A DNA stretch of 64,000 nucleotides from Plectrocnemia conspersa. Taxonomy: Eukaryota > Arthropoda > Insecta > Trichoptera > Polycentropodidae. The translations under genes and the position numbers were made by a program. The stretch covers positions 1 through 64,000 of the forward strand of contig VTFK01000352.1 in NCBI GenBank assembly GCA_009617715.1, given 5' to 3'. Numbering within the stretch: position 1 is the first letter of the stretch; every line of letters begins with the position of its first letter. Under the pieces are notes generated by a model. That model was not told the DNA's origin. It saw only the letters and a program-made list of their open reading frames with translations, and searched no databases. This document shows, in pieces, positions 1 to 13,339 of the stretch.

Positions 1-214
1 TATACTATTTATTAAATTGTGCTACTTACGCGCAAATATCTGCCGGTTTTCACCTCCAAAGGGGTTGGTTACCACAATCTTGGCTAATTGCACGGCAGAC
101 ACATGCACATACGATGAACACAAACACTAAAAACAAACTGTATATAATAATATAATGTAATAAAACTGCTACTAGGTTCGATCAAGCGTCTCACTGGCTA
201 CGAAGTAACACCCC

Positions 215-430
215 TAGGGTTGTATTATATTTCCCTACTTCAAAGAAAAGACAATGTTGCAAAAAATACAAAATAGGGCGATGAGAGTATCAGATGAGCA
301 TAGATTTAATACTAAAAATAGAGATAATTTAAAGATATATAGGTATAAGAAAATGAGTACGGCCAGGGGAATATTGTACGGAGGTGTGAATTTATATGAA
401 GTAGTTATGTTTATGTTATATGTTATATTT
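215..430 (+). pseudogene. LINE ORF2 C-terminal relic, internally deleted
   Basis: One open frame encodes LQKIQNRAMR and, shortly after, RFNTKNRDNLKIY followed by GILYGGVNLYE. Many Jockey/CR1-type LINE ORF2 proteins end with this pair of motifs: a KLQKIQNRAMR-type block, then an 'NTR...LF..G...YN.LP' block. In intact elements they are separated by tens of residues, so the join here implies an internal deletion. No reverse transcriptase lies upstream. The 65-residue open frame (254-451) is therefore a fragment and not a small gene. The family is inferred from motif memory and not from a search. Confidence 0.6.
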
Positions 431-1659
431 GTTTATTGTACAAATAAATAGCTGTATTAGTTAAATAAATTTTTGTAACCGTGACTACTGAACTATGAGG
501 TCTTGCATTATCATTAAAAAATATTTTCCTGGGTATGTTTACCAACATCGGATGTTTTATCGTTATTTGTTATATTCAGTTTATATTTTCCTTATTTGTA
601 ATGGCCGACGATCAACAATTAATTCCCAAAGAATACCTCCATACTGTCACCATATCATTTTCAAGTGCAGATTTAGTTTCTAAGCATATTTTCTCATTAT
701 TTTTCTGAAATCTATTTATCTTTGCAAGTTATGGTTCTTTTAAATAACGTTTTGCTATTTTTTTTAAGATTGCTGAAATGCTGTTTTTGTCTTACATTCA
801 GTTCGTGCGGTACCTATTTTATCATTTTTTTTAGATTTCACCTATACCATAAAGATGTAAAACGGTTGAATAAAAAAAACTTTTAATTCTGCTCTTTTAT
901 AGAAACAGCAGATCGAGGATTTCAAAATTTAATATCACAATTCTAAAAAAATTCAAACCAGTTCTCTGACTAACAGTACTCTCGTCAAATATAAAATTTG
1001 TTAGTTTGAACTCGTACAAAAAATAATATGTCAATCTTTTGTGACGTATTTATATCATAAGTAATTAGTACACTTAACTGCATAAGCCTAGATCTCCTAA
1101 AAACACAGATAAAAAATAATTTATTAAATCATATTTTTAATAAAAATTTACGTATGCGTTTCTGTGTTGTATTTTAATATCTTAAGATTTATTTGGCATT
1201 TTTATAACAGTTTAATATTCGTAAAAATGTTGCGTCTGTTATTTATTTTCTAAAACAACATACAGCATGTCGTCTACAAATCAGATCTGTCTTATCATGA
1301 GACGGTAAAATCATAATAATATTGTAATTAATATACGTATGTTATAACAATGGATTATTTGTATAATTGACGTATATGTAGAAAGCAGAAAATAGTGATA
1401 ATACATAATTAATAATATAATACCTGTATTTAAATACTGAATCTTCTATACCAATTAATATTAATAAAAAAAACACGTGTTTGTCAGTGTTATAAATTTA
1501 TAAATTACTGTATTTTTAATCTCAATATTAATATTCATTTGTTGATTGTTAATATTTTATTGCAACGTGACAAGCATTATCAGTGTGAAAACAATTTAAC
1601 AACTCCTAAATAATTAGTAAGACACTAGACTAAAATTAAGGTTTGTAAATCAATCACAT

Positions 1660-1830
1660 ATATACTATTACTATAGCTTAAAATCAATTTAATTTTAATT
1701 ACTTTTCATGAGGTTAAAAAATCTAGTTTTTTGATGATCAATCAGAATTATAATTAAATAATAAATTAAAAAACAATAGGGTTCAGATGAGATTCGAACC
1801 CAGATCTTTCAAATATTATTCACTGACTAA
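1660..1830 (-). repeat. Degraded tRNA-like SINE relic
   Basis: On the minus strand the sequence contains CTGGGTTCGAATCTCATC, a good match to the pol III B box (GGTTCGAATCC). It is followed by an A+T-rich tract resembling the one after the similar tRNA-like head at about 5440-5600. There is no paired acceptor stem, so it is not a functional tRNA. Confidence 0.4.
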
Positions 1831-2040
1831 TATAATACTTAAAAATATTTTGCAAAAATCTGTATGATTATAATTATTTTAAATACAATATTGTATTACT
1901 AGAAAAAATACTTTGAATAGAGTTATGATTTTAACTTTATGCTCTATTATTAACTATAGAAATTGCTCTATTTTTTATAGTAAAAGTCAAGTTTACTCAA
2001 GTGTAAATAATATATAATCTGTAATAGTTAATTTGTAGCT

Positions 2041-2280
2041 CCATTTATGTTTATGAAATACGCAAGTTTCGGGTTTTACTCGTTACACGTCCGACAGACA
2101 ATCACTCGAATAGTGAAATTCCATCTAAACGAAACGTTTTGTAGACTAGTCATGGTTAACCGCCGACTGCCGAACGACGGCTAACGATCAAACTTAACTT
2201 ACCTCAGTGACCTTTTCAATTCGGACCGACTGCGGGGTCATTATTGGCCCCGAGCGACTAACGAACGTACTTCCGTTTAA
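2041..2280. other. G+C-richer island before exon A
   Basis: About 240 bases of visibly higher G+C, with many CG dinucleotides, sit immediately upstream of the exon A acceptor. No long open frame and no repeat partner was found. It may be regulatory, but that is inference. Confidence 0.3.
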
Positions 2281-2343
2281 TACGATTTTCTCTTATTTTC
2301 ACTCCAGATTATATCTATAATCTTTTATTTTTTATTGTTACAG

Positions 2344-2551
2344 ACGATACCTCGACGCTGATTTATTTCTATGGACCAGTTGCAATTTTGCTGGCGAGCA
2401 ACTTTGTCTTTTTCGGCATGACATTCTGGATCATCAAGAAAAGCAACAACGTGGACGCTAACATGAACGGAAACACTACTTTTATCCCCAACTCATCTTC
2501 GACTGATTTGCGCACTGGCTATAGAGATAGAACGCTTAAGCTTAAAAGACT
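2344..2551 (+). CDS. Methuselah-like GPCR exon A: TM5 and third intracellular loop
   Basis: Internal exon of a Methuselah-family (class B, 7tm_2) G-protein-coupled receptor, a plasma-membrane receptor. It is bounded by acceptor TTACAG and donor GTAAGT. The exon holds AC + 68 codons + CT, so it enters from a phase-1 intron and leaves in phase 2. The translation contains a hydrophobic helix, YGPVAILLASNFVFFGMTF, typical of Mth transmembrane segment 5. A polar loop follows with several Asn residues (NVDANMNGNTTF) and the basic end DRTLKLKRL, the usual run-in to helix 6. The exon has no stops and codon use is balanced compared with the surrounding A+T-rich DNA. The N-terminal ectodomain and helices 1-4 must lie before the window. 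Family assignment rests on helix 5 here plus helices 6-7 in exon B. The exact paralogue and ligand cannot be told. Confidence 0.85.
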
Positions 2552-2559
2552 GTAAGTAT

Positions 2560-5439
2560 TGTTAAATTTATTATTAAAATAATTATAAAAAAATCTGTAA
2601 CAAAAAAATATTTTTTGATGACCTTGTCTATGTACTGTCTGTTGATGACTGAATTAACAATATCAAAAATGCACAATTTCTTATGATCTGAATTTTTTTG
2701 TTTTTTTTTTATCAAAATTTGTATTTGAAAGATTATTTTTTTTATAATTATAATATCATAATGTATATTTTTACATGTGTACTAATGATATTTTAGCTTG
2801 CTCAATTACGGCTTCAAATAATAAATATCACCATCATCGATTGCTTTAGTATTAACTATATAACTACTAGGCGTAACTCGACAATACTCTCGAAACCCTT
2901 CCAATCATCATTATTATAGTCAGAGACAATCTTGAGTATAACTTCGATCTTGTCCTTCGATGTAAAAAAAAACACATAAAGAAGATCTGATGGTAAAGCT
3001 TAAATGCATTCCACATATTATATTATTAGCATTAGCCTAAATTAATATATAAAACTGGCGGTATCATTCGGCTGGTAGTGCAAAGCGTTTGTGATTTCAA
3101 TAAATTTAAAATCATGTTTGTGACGTATAAATAGTTAAAAACTGTCATCCAAGATATATTTACACTGATACAATTCCAATGCATGTATCTAGGGTTGAGA
3201 TTTCAGGTATAAATTACCGTTTTCTAAGTCCATACATAGCTTCAAGATCGTAACGGGATAACTTACATCCATGGTTATTATACCCTGCGATGATTAGTAT
3301 CTATTTTTATGTTAAATTTGCTTTGTAACGGATTCTAGTGTTTTAGTGACTATGATTAATCAATTACTTCTTCAGTTTTTTATTGGATTCCATAAAAAAA
3401 ATATGGCAATGTAAGTTATCATCATGACGATTTCCTTTGATTCGAATCACCGCCTGCAAATGTCTGCAGTGGACATGGTATCTGAGGAAGGCTCTTCAGG
3501 CTATCTGTACTACATAATCCATTTTTCGAATCTTATTCCTATTAACATTATTTCTTCGAGAGCAATGTTGTGATCTTTTCTGGTAAGGTGTTTTTTTATG
3601 GTAGAAAATAGAAGCGGCAAAAAGCCATCTAACATATATAATACAAGTAAAACACACAAACGCACAATATAGCGTCTCATAAAAAATCGAGAGAGCAGAA
3701 TTTGCATTGATGCACTAATCCATACCTGAAAATACATTATTTAATAAATTTAAATCGAATATAAAGTATTAAAAATGCATGTTTTTATTACATAAAATAT
3801 AAATTAAGATAACGGATCAGTATTTCATCTGATCCTTTCAATGTATTTTTTTTGCTCGCATTATAACAAGTGCTATGGATATGTATTAATAAATTCTGTA
3901 TCACATTATATAGCATGAAATATATTATATAAGTAAAAGGGAGCTTACGTCTATTATTATACTAAGCTTAGATATAATAATAACATGTGATTTATTTTGC
4001 ATTATACATAGTATAAAAGCACATTTAATACGATTGCCTAAAATTACATTGAATATATTGTTTTAACTAACAAAAACAGATTAACCTCGATAGATCAACC
4101 CAAAAAGGGCATAGCAATTCATCATCAGAGATAAGTGCACAAACCATCGCGGTAATTCCAAACTTTTTCTTTGCCCCGAATCGATTTTATCAATCGGTAC
4201 AATTGCGTGATGTTATCTTATATCATGATGGTTTTCCATTAAAACTTCTCCCAAGTTCGCGGGACAGGACCCTAAGGGGAAAATCTACCCCAACCCCTCC
4301 GACAAAGGCCACCTGCCCTCGGACGACCCTTTCATGCATGACCTATATACATACAAAAAAGCGAAAAATGTCGAGCGTGTATGGGGCGCTTCATACACAT
4401 TAAAAAATGAGAGACAGCGTATGAGCGGTAAATATTTTATATTTGCACGGAAAATATTTCATTCTTTCGATTTTGAGAATTTAGTATTGTAACGTGTATG
4501 CAATATGAGGCACTGAATTTTTAATTTAATTTTAATACGCTGTGTTATGTATATGTATCATATGATATAAATTGCATTCCTTAATAAATATTTGTAAGAA
4601 AATATTAATTTTATTTGTTATATAAAATCGTAAAGTCTATTAAATTTAAGCTCGACATATTTAGAAAGTATATTGGGGGTATTTCATTGATGTGTGGGGG
4701 CCGATTTATTTGGCCACAAAATAGGCGGCAACTCTGACAACGTGGCGGTTGCGGGAGCAAATCATTTCTCTTGTGACCGCAACGAGAGTATGACGGCCGT
4801 AAGGGTTTTGTTCATGAGCTTTTATATTATTCGAGATAATAGTAATGTAACTATCACTTATATCATTCAATAAACAATTACTGCAGCTGCCCAAATGTGT
4901 CTAATCAACACTCGTCCATCAAAAATTAAAAGTTATAGTTAATGAAATATAAACCAATTAAAAAAATACAGATGCCTTGAAGTTTTACTCTACATCATTT
5001 TTATTAGGAACAAAATAACTAAAAAGTTTAATTGCCAAAGTTAATTATAAATTTTTGTATAGCAGCTATAAGTTTTATTTTATTAAAATATAGTGACCTA
5101 ATTATGAAAATGAGAACACTTTTACATTTATTATGGAAAGTTGCTTTGATATTGTTTTCGCTTGTAATTTAAATGTAATATAAACTTGTATAGTATAAAT
5201 TAAAATATATAATTAAAACAAACAAAGTTATTCCATAACATTATATTATTTTATTAAACAATATTTATTATACGAAAAGTTCAAAGTCTAATTCATAAAT
5301 AAAATTTGATAATCTAAATAATTGTGTTATAATATTTTTTAATTTATTAATATAAAGAAGTTTTGTTTTAAAATACACTTTTGTTGAATGAGTAAATTGG
5401 GAATAAAACAGTATTATTTATTATATTAAATTAATTATT
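2560..5439. other. A+T-rich intronic sequence
   Basis: Non-coding intron sequence with no recognised element. It contains a small G+C-richer block at about 4236-4400 and another at about 4680-4830. The short open frames here (for example minus strand 3510-3737 and 4706-4894) resemble no known protein. Confidence 0.4.
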
Positions 5440-5600
5440 TAGTCCGATAGACCGGTGATATAGTAGGTGACTTAAATCTGAAAGACCTGGGTTTAAATTG
5501 CATATGAAACTTTGTGTTTTTTAATTTTGATTACACCTGAGAGATCATAATTAGTGATGATAATTATAGTAATATATAATTTTAATTTCGATCAATTATT
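5440..5600 (+). repeat. tRNA-like SINE relic
   Basis: The stretch GACCTGGGTTTAAATTGC resembles a decayed pol III B box within a tRNA-like head. It is followed by an A+T-rich body with a TTTTGATTACACC segment. The layout resembles the minus-strand relic at 1660-1830. This is a weak call based only on the tRNA-like head. Confidence 0.3.
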
Positions 5601-7204
5601 ACAGATTACGTTTTCATAGATTTTGCTAATTTCATGTCGAACATCTTAGGTAAAAAAAACTGTATTTGTTCACAAAGATGCACAGAATTGTGATATTACA
5701 TTGTTTGACAAAATACTACAATATTTTTTAAATAAATTAAGCCCAGTCTTAATCTAACCCAATGCAACTTAAAAGGTTAAGGTTAGTACTACTTATTCTA
5801 TTTTCTGTTTAAAAATCCAAACGTAGTCAAAATAAATTAAGCAAAATTAATTTGTGTATTATGCAAACACCAATTTTAATGGTTATTGTAAACCGATGAA
5901 TTTACGGATTAATCTTATATAACACACGATCTATCATTTTTGACTTTAAGGAAATTATTTTCCGTAATTTTTAATTTAATAAGTAGCTACGTATATGCAT
6001 TATATATGTATGTATTCAGTCCTCAATTCTCATATGTACACATTAAGTGGACCTTATCTCACGGTGTATAATGTAGGATTAATTTTAATTGAACTGTCAA
6101 AGGACCATTTTGCCCCAGGACACGTACGCTACATTTTCAATCACGTTTTCAATTTTGAATCAATTTAATATTTTTATTATTATTCAATATTATACAGTAG
6201 CACTCTAATAACACAAAAACGTGTCGTGTACGCTTTATCTAAAGCTTCAATATATTTTTTTTCCAACCGTACTATGAACATCAATCAAACTATGACGAGG
6301 GTCGAACAGTAAGACAATGGAAAAATCGAGACCTACATCCAATCATACCATCACACAAAACCTTAAATTGGAAGACACTAAAAAAACGTTGATCAATCAA
6401 TAGTTAGCTTTCAAAATAAAGTAATATGCGGAAATGTGGCTTCTCCTCAAATGTAGCGTTAATAGGAAGGAAAACAGGAAGACAGGGAAAGGAAACGTAA
6501 TTGTCAGGAAGCATTAGCCTTAGAGCCACCGAGAGCCGGAATCTAGTGCTATTACAAGCCCACTTGCTGGATTTATAGTTTTCTCGGGATTTAACTATTA
6601 TTATATTTCTGCAAAAGGGACATGTGAAATATTAACATATTATCGTCAGATTATAATGTATGTAACGGTATTGCTATGATAAATTTACTATCATTATTAA
6701 TTAGTAGTTGAAAATCTATACCGTAATTATTGATTATTCATTGCACGGTCAGGACTACTCATGATCGTTGCAAATAAATTTGTCATAGGAATTTGCTAAA
6801 AATTTGTGATTTTTAAATTAAAAAAAACATTATTTAAATGATTTAAAAAAAATAATATTACTAAATACAATACAAAATAAGATAAAATACAACTGCAATC
6901 AATTTACTTTTATCCAAAACTTTTGCAAAAAAAATATCTTTTAGGAATTGAGACGCAAACTTTCGACTCAAAATTTGCATTGAGTATTGACCTAGAGTCT
7001 AAGTCAATACATTGTGCAAATTGTCTAAGTCCTAGACAATTGTTTCAAATTCGAGAAAGCAGCTGCTTCCCACTTTGCTTATCAGACCAAGTCCAGCTAA
7101 GAAGTCACCTGAACCCCAAGAGTTAAACTCGATCTTTTAGATGACTGAGACGCAAATTTTATTGCTAATATTAACTGTTGTGTATTTTAAAATAATTCAT
7201 AATT
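5601..7204. other. A+T-rich intronic sequence, nothing recognised
   Basis: No coding region or repeat with a partner in the window was found. A slightly G+C-richer stretch at about 6420-6600 and a small inverted repeat around 7020-7045 are the only local features. Confidence 0.4.
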
Positions 7205-7500
7205 AAAAAATCACATAGCTGGCGTAAGTTCAATGCGATACAGTGGGATAAATCTGCACTAATTGGGTTAGTGAGCCTACAAGTCAATATTAACCACCTG
7301 ATTCTTTAGTCTGAGAATCTGTGACGTCCATATAATTGATTTTTAATTATTATGTGTATCATAATTTCATATTCGATAAATACCACTTTGCAGCTTATGC
7401 CAGTTTTTATTAATAACGAAATTTTTTAAACACAAATTTAGGTCTGCTGATGTGGCTCGAACCCGCGGCTTCTGGATTACTAGTCTAGACCTGACGGACT
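7205..7500 (-). repeat. tRNA-derived SINE (family A), diverged copy
   Basis: Read on the minus strand, this begins with a tRNA-like head containing GACTAGTAATCC and the B box GCGGGTTCGAGCC. It aligns with the head of the + strand SINE at 20950-21283, which has GACTAGTAACTC and GCGGGTTCGAGCC. The body also aligns: GGACGTCACAGATTC here against AGATGTCACCGATTC there, then TTGACTTGTAGGCTCAC against TTGACTTACTGAGCTGG. The 3' end is eroded. It is a non-autonomous retroposon with no coding capacity. Confidence 0.7.
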
Positions 7501-9539
7501 TTAAATGTCAGAATAAAATCATGTCAATAAATTCTATAACTTCTGTTTGAAAATCATTGCTGCAATTATATTTAAACATTGTAGAAATAATAAATTCATG
7601 TACAATAAGTTTTTATGAAAAAAGTTCACATAAAATCCCAATTTTCATGAAAAAAAATTTCTTAGCTATTCATAATATTTTTCTAAAAGTACAAGAAAAA
7701 ATATTAGGAGTAAAAAATATAGGTGATTGTAATAAATAATTACATTTTAAAGGCTTAGCTCTCAGATTTTGATCATTAATAATTAAATTAAAACCATTGT
7801 ACCCCAATAAATTTGTCCCAACGTGTCTTTTTTGAATGGTACTGAATCAAATTTATTTCCTGGATAAATAAAATAAACTTATTAAGCCGAAATTGTTTAA
7901 TAAAATCCAGACATTTATAATTAATAAAATAAAAATTCCGCATACCCTTTTTTGCTATCGTCTAAGGAGCCAATTATAGAGTAGAGGGCGTCAATAAATA
8001 ATATTGTACATATCATTGTATTGTATTAAAACATTTTTTTGTGCTGCAAACGAATAATATAATAATATATAATAAATAATATTATTAATAATTAATGACT
8101 ATCATAAAAAAATTTAATAAGCAGTTTATAAAAAACAAAAAAAAATTGGTAAATGGCTTTATGCTAATAAACTGGTACATTAAATTTTGGTCACTTGATA
8201 CTTAAAACTTTAACAGCAGTAGTGATATTTTATTTGACTATTGTATTAATAGAAGAATTTTAGTTTTGGTATCCTTTTTTTTATGTTACCAACAAAATAA
8301 TATTTTTTGTGTGCAGCTGTGGCTTTGAAATTCTCTGTTTTTTATCTTTTGAATATTTTCGAAACCTTGGTGAATTTTTTTGCATATTGTTAAACAATTA
8401 CGACATATGTTGAAAACGTTTTTCATATATTGACAGCATTTCATTCTAAATTTGACGAAAAAATCATTTTACGACTAGTGTTTCTTCTCGAGAATTATTT
8501 TGCAAAAATTTCTCATAAAAATGACAAATCGAAAATTTAAAATTTTCGATAAATTTGCCGATTTCTCAAAAATGATCATAGAACTTTTTTGTTGAAAAAT
8601 AAGTATTTTTCCACATTTTTTAACCGCTAATTTTTTATATCACTGAATAAAAGGGGTGGATCTGTGCCAGATGTTCGAAAATATGCTTGTTATCTTGTTC
8701 AAGATATTCTCAACTACTCTAATCAGTCTTATCTGTGCTTTGGTAATGTAATAAATACAATAACCTTTTGTATTCCAAAGTTATTTAATAAGTGTTGCTC
8801 CAAGACAATTAAATAATTTCAAGACTAATTTAATTTTTTTTTTTTTATATAAAAATAATTTATTTATTTACTTCTAAATTTTTAATTGATTTTTTTTTTA
8901 TTAAATTAAAATTTAATTTTTATTATTTATTGGATATTAATTTAAGAAATGTTAAAAAAATTCTCATTAATTAATTTTTGAATTAAATTACATAATAATA
9001 TTTATTTAGTTCTTTTATTTATTTTATTTAAAATATTATTAATTTTGAGATATAATTTTAAACAACTTTAAAATATAAAACAAATGTCCAATACGTGTAA
9101 ATAAAGAACTCCAGATAAAAAACCGCTTCACATAGGAATCAGCAGATTGCAAAAATGTATGGGGGAGTCATGGCATAAAATTTGCTTATCGGGAATTTTT
9201 TAATATCTTTATCTCGTAATTATTAACAATTTTATTTATGATTTGGGTATAAACAAATCATTATCATATATTTATAAATAATATAAAAATATTTTATATT
9301 AACAATAAAATGAGAGTTGACATAATTACATTTTAACACTATCTGATCGACACGTAGAAATGTTGAGCGATAAATAATGCATTATAAAAAACCCAAACTT
9401 TTGATGAATCAATTCAAACTTTCGAGACTCCCCAGCGTATTTTGTGCGAGCTTTCAAAGGACCTCAAAAAAAACCCCAACGCTCTAGATTATATACCATA
9501 CAATATAGTACAACCGCTGAGCTTATAAAAGCGGCTCCT
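7501..9539. other. A+T-rich intronic sequence
   Basis: No gene seen. Around 8450-8780 are motifs (TTTCTTCTCGAGAA and repeated TTTCTCA/TTTTCG runs) that recur loosely at about 39540-39920 and 40350-40400. This suggests an old shared repeat too diverged to delimit. Confidence 0.35.
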
Positions 9540-10320
9540 TATCACAGGCATCTGGTCCCGTAAGACATAGGTGAGAATTTATCTATCCAGTGCGAAAGGA
9601 TGTCCGTGACGTCTAGGGTCGAGGAACACTTCCTTCATCGCCAAACATTCGAGCCAGGGGGGTTGTTTTTTATGGGCCATTATCATAATGGGGTCCCGAA
9701 AGGAACCCAGCGCGAGTTTTATCATCCAAGTTCGGCTCGAAATTGATTCCTTAAATAACAAACTTCCTATAATATTTTGCTGTGTATTTCACATGTACCA
9801 TTATCAAGTATGATGAACTTAAATCATTTTAAATATTGATAAAAGAAATGTTGAGGAATTAAAATTGACTATATTATCATTATATATTACACTCATCCAT
9901 ATTAAAATCGCATTAAATAAACCAGAATTTATAGAAAAGTCCATTTCGATATTAGCCACGCACGACACTGGGGCAATAATTGTCCCATTACCGAAATGCG
10001 TATTTACGAGATGGCTTCCAAAAATCACAATTCACACTTAATCGCGTCATAAACATTTTTCGTATTCCACAGTAAAAAAATAAGTACATCGCACCATACA
10101 GTACGCCCTTAACGAGATTTACCGCTCGACTGTCTCCACTCTGACCGCAATTTTCAGCGCGACCGCAAAATGATATATTTCCCGAAATAAAACCGTTAAC
10201 CGAAAGTTTCGCGGGAAAGTTAGCGGCAGATAAGGGCGTTTAAGCTACACAGAATAACATTTTCATATAATTTAATCGAGTAAAAGCGCGGCCGAGGCGT
10301 GAACGGTGTTTATTTTTTCA
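9540..10320. other. G+C-richer island left of the hAT element
   Basis: Two blocks, about 9590-9750 and 10090-10310, have clearly higher G+C than the surroundings and contain CG dinucleotides. No protein match was recognised in any frame. It may be conserved regulatory DNA or an old insertion; the sequence alone cannot tell. Confidence 0.3.
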
Positions 10321-10461
10321 ACCCTGTTAAAATTAGGTTCAAAGCTTAATCTGATGTAGAAATTAGATAAGACTTTTAAGATAGATCAATCAGAAGTAAT
10401 TTTATTTGTAAAATATAGTTTTTTTATTATAGAATTATCTACAAATAATTTTATATTCTTA

Positions 10462-10469
10462 TCCAACAC
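10462..10469. repeat. hAT target-site duplication, left (TCCAACAC)
   Basis: Perfect 8-bp direct repeat, matched by 13332-13339 on the other side of the element. Confidence 0.93.
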
Positions 10470-13331
10470 CAGGGGCGTATATTCAGGGTGTGCTAGGTGT
10501 GCGGCGCACACCCGCAAAACCATCTAAAATATAAATTTAGAAAATTTAGGGCATAAAGCGACATCATTTTGCATACAGTAGTATGCAAAATTATAAAATT
10601 TTAATATGCAGTGTATAGTATGCATTGGTATTTGTCATTCGCTCTAAAACGTTTTCGCGCGACCGATCGGTATGTGGAACAACTCATATGGCGCGCCGAC
10701 CTTGAGTGCGGCGGCTGACTAAAGTAAATTGTTCCGAGATTTAACGGCTGAAGTCGATCTGTCATTGGCAGCGCTCAGTAGTAAAATTGGTCTCGAATTT
10801 GGTGCACGTACTTCAAAAAACTCTTGCGTCCGTCGCTGCTTTTTTTATTACATTATATCACAATAACAGGTCACTCATTTTTTTATATTTTGGCGTAAAA
10901 TAGTTTATTATCTTATTTACATATGATCAATATTTAATTTTCTATTCTAGATTATATTTTTTTTATTTACCCCAATAATGATGAAGAATACTGTTGAAGA
11001 TATTTTGAATAATCCATTTTCAAAAAGAAGTTATGAAATTAAATTGAAGATCATCAAAATTGGCAAACCACGTCCACCTCTTCCCAATTTATTTATGAAG
11101 CATAAAGACAATAAATGTGAATATACAAGACATTTTTCATTTTCATCATATGAACGAACTGAGTGGTTAACAGGCTGCGAACTTCGATCTAGATTGTTCT
11201 GTTGGCCATGTTTATTGTTTTCCAAAGAAAGAAGCGTGTGGAATAAAAGTGGATTTGCTGACCTTAGTCATCTGATAACGGCACTGAAAAAACACAAAAG
11301 AGCGCAGTCACACGTTCAATCATTTTTTTCTCTCAAAATGTTTGGAAAACAACGAATTGAAGTCATGATTGACGCTCAACGTAAAAAGCTAATATAAGTC
11401 AACATAATGAACAAGTTCATAAAAATAGAGAAATATTAAAACGAATGATTGACGCAGTAGTATATCTAGGAAAACAAGAACAACCTTTTCGAGGCCACGA
11501 TAAGTCCTGTAATTCACTAAACAAAGGAAATTACCTTGAATTTTTTAAATGCACTTCGAGAATACGATTCTGTTTTGGATACTCATTTAAATACTGCAAC
11601 GGTGTTTCGTGGTACTTCCCCATCCATACAGAATGACATAATTGAAGCAATTGGTGATGTTATTAAAGATCATATTAAGGAAGAAGTAAATTCAGCAAAT
11701 TTTGTCGCTATTATTCTTGACGAAACTTCAGATATAATGACGAACTCACAGCTCTCGACAGTTTTGCGTTTTGTTTATGAAGGTAAAGTTTACGAGCGGT
11801 TTATTGGCTTTACAGACGTTAGCTCTGATAAAACAGCCGATGGCTTATTTTGCCACGTTGTAAATATAATTGAAGAATTTCAAATTCAAGAAAAAATTAG
11901 TTGGACAGACTTATGATGGGGCAAGTGTAATGAGTGGGCATATTAATGGTTTGCAAGCCAAAGTACTCGAATATTATCCATTGGCCATTTTTACACACTG
12001 CTATGCTCATATGTTGAATTTAACATTACAACAAGGTCTTTCCAATATAAAAGTGTGCAAATCATTCTTTCAAACTTTAAATGGATTGTCTGCATTCTTT
12101 TCGAAATCTTCCAAACGAATAAATGCTTTACAAGAGTTTGTAGGTAGAAGACTTCCTTCTGTTACACCTACAAGATGGAATTACACATCACGGTTAAGTA
12201 ACACAGTGCAAAAATACAGAAATGAATTTACGGACTTTTTTCGAGACGTCGTGAAAAATTGTGAACTATGGGACCCCGACACTGTAATAAAAGCACGAGG
12301 TTTTCTTAGCTTTTTGGAAGATTTTGAAACAAGAAAACTTCTCCACATATTTTCAAACCTTTTTGGAAAAACTGATGTGTTATACAACATTTTACAATCC
12401 AAATCTTTTGACATATTATATTGCTGTAAGAAAGTTACCGAAATTTTGCAACAACTCAGACATGAACAGGAAAATAATTATGAAACATTATGGGATTCTT
12501 ATGTAACGGAAGAAAATTATCCAAGACTGAGTAATGATTTGCTTGTTGAAGAAAAGCACGCGTTTAGCCAACTATTTAATACAATAGTTGATAATATATG
12601 TAAGCAAATTGAATACCGTTTTTTTCTTCAATGTCCAAATTGGAATATTTTCACCTTCTGGAGAAAAAAAAAAAATATGAGCAATATAAAGGAAAATTTC
12701 CAAATGAATTACTTACCAAACTGCAACAATTCTATGGAACATTATTTGATTATATAAGTTTAAAAAAATGAGCTTGCTGTTCTTTATCATTTACCTGAAT
12801 TTGCAGAGAAATCTGTTCATGAGCTTGTACAATTTATGAACACAAATAATCTTGAGTCAGGTTTTCAGGAAATAGATAAATTAGGCAAACTAATATTAAC
12901 TCTCTTCCAAGCAGTCTGCTTCAGCAGAACGTTCATTTTCTGCTCTGAAACGAATTAATAATTGTTATCGAAGTACCCAAGGCCAAGAAAGGCTATGTGG
13001 CCTTAGCTTGATTTCTATAGAAAAAGGGATCCTTATGGACATTAAAAAGAAGAGCACTTTTTATGACAGCGTGATAGAAAAATTTATGATTAAAGAAAGA
13101 AGATTAGATTTTATATATAAATAATTATAATTTTATGTTTATTGGAAATTTGATATTTTTATATAATTATATTTTAGATTAGGTTTGATGTTTATTTATT
13201 TATTTATATATGGGAAACAGCTGTAAGACAGTTTAGGCATGCCAAAACCTCGGCTAATAAAAATGAAAAAATGTACGTTTTTTTTTATTTTTTATAGCAC
13301 ACCCAATATTGACACCCACCGTACGCCACTG
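10470..13331 (+). mobile_element. hAT DNA transposon with intact ends and target duplication
   Basis: The element is delimited exactly. It starts CAGGGGCGTATATTC and ends GTACGCCACTG. The reverse complement of the right end, CAGTGGCGTACGGTG, matches the left end as an imperfect terminal inverted repeat. It is flanked by a perfect 8-bp duplication, TCCAACAC, at 10462-10469 and 13332-13339, the hallmark of hAT transposition. Both ends also carry a subterminal 'GGGTGTGCT' motif. The 2,862-bp length fits an autonomous hAT, but the transposase inside is frameshifted, so this copy is dead. The clean target duplication suggests a moderately young insertion. Confidence 0.93.
10978..13124 (+). pseudogene. 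hAT transposase (DUF4371 / ZMYM1-like), frameshifted
   Basis: Remnant of the hAT transposase, the enzyme that cuts and pastes the element. The N-terminal part (from ATG 10978) has IGKPRPPLPN, then the Cys-containing LFCWPCLLFSKE and WNKSGFADLSHL, typical of the TTF/BED-like zinc region of DUF4371 proteins. The next block has IILDETSDIMTNSQLS, which carries a catalytic-type Asp-Glu pair. The following block has YDGASVMSGHINGLQ and THCYAHMLNL, then TPTRWNYTSRL. The C-terminal dimerisation motif SASAERSFSALKRINN ends at stop 13122-13124. These blocks fall in different frames: a stop and shift near 11397-11540, a shift near 11870-11916 and another between about 12757 and 12900. The protein cannot be made as one chain. 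The order of domains matches the family. Confidence 0.88.
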
Positions 13332-13339
13332 TCCAACAC
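13332..13339. repeat. hAT target-site duplication, right (TCCAACAC)
   Basis: Identical to 10462-10469 and directly abutting the right terminal inverted repeat. Confidence 0.93.

Larger units (their letters stand above)
1..2343. other. Upstream intron of the receptor gene (partial)
   Basis: A+T-rich non-coding DNA that ends in a splice acceptor (TTGTTACAG) just before exon A. The reading frame of exon A requires a phase-1 intron here, so the preceding exon lies before the window. It contains a LINE coding relic near its left end and a tRNA-like SINE relic at about 1660-1830. A G+C-richer block runs from about 2041 to 2280. Nothing else recognisable was seen. Confidence 0.6.

Noticed and set aside
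254..451. 65-codon frame near the window start as a small gene
   Set aside because: Its only recognisable parts are LINE ORF2 C-terminal motifs joined by a deletion.
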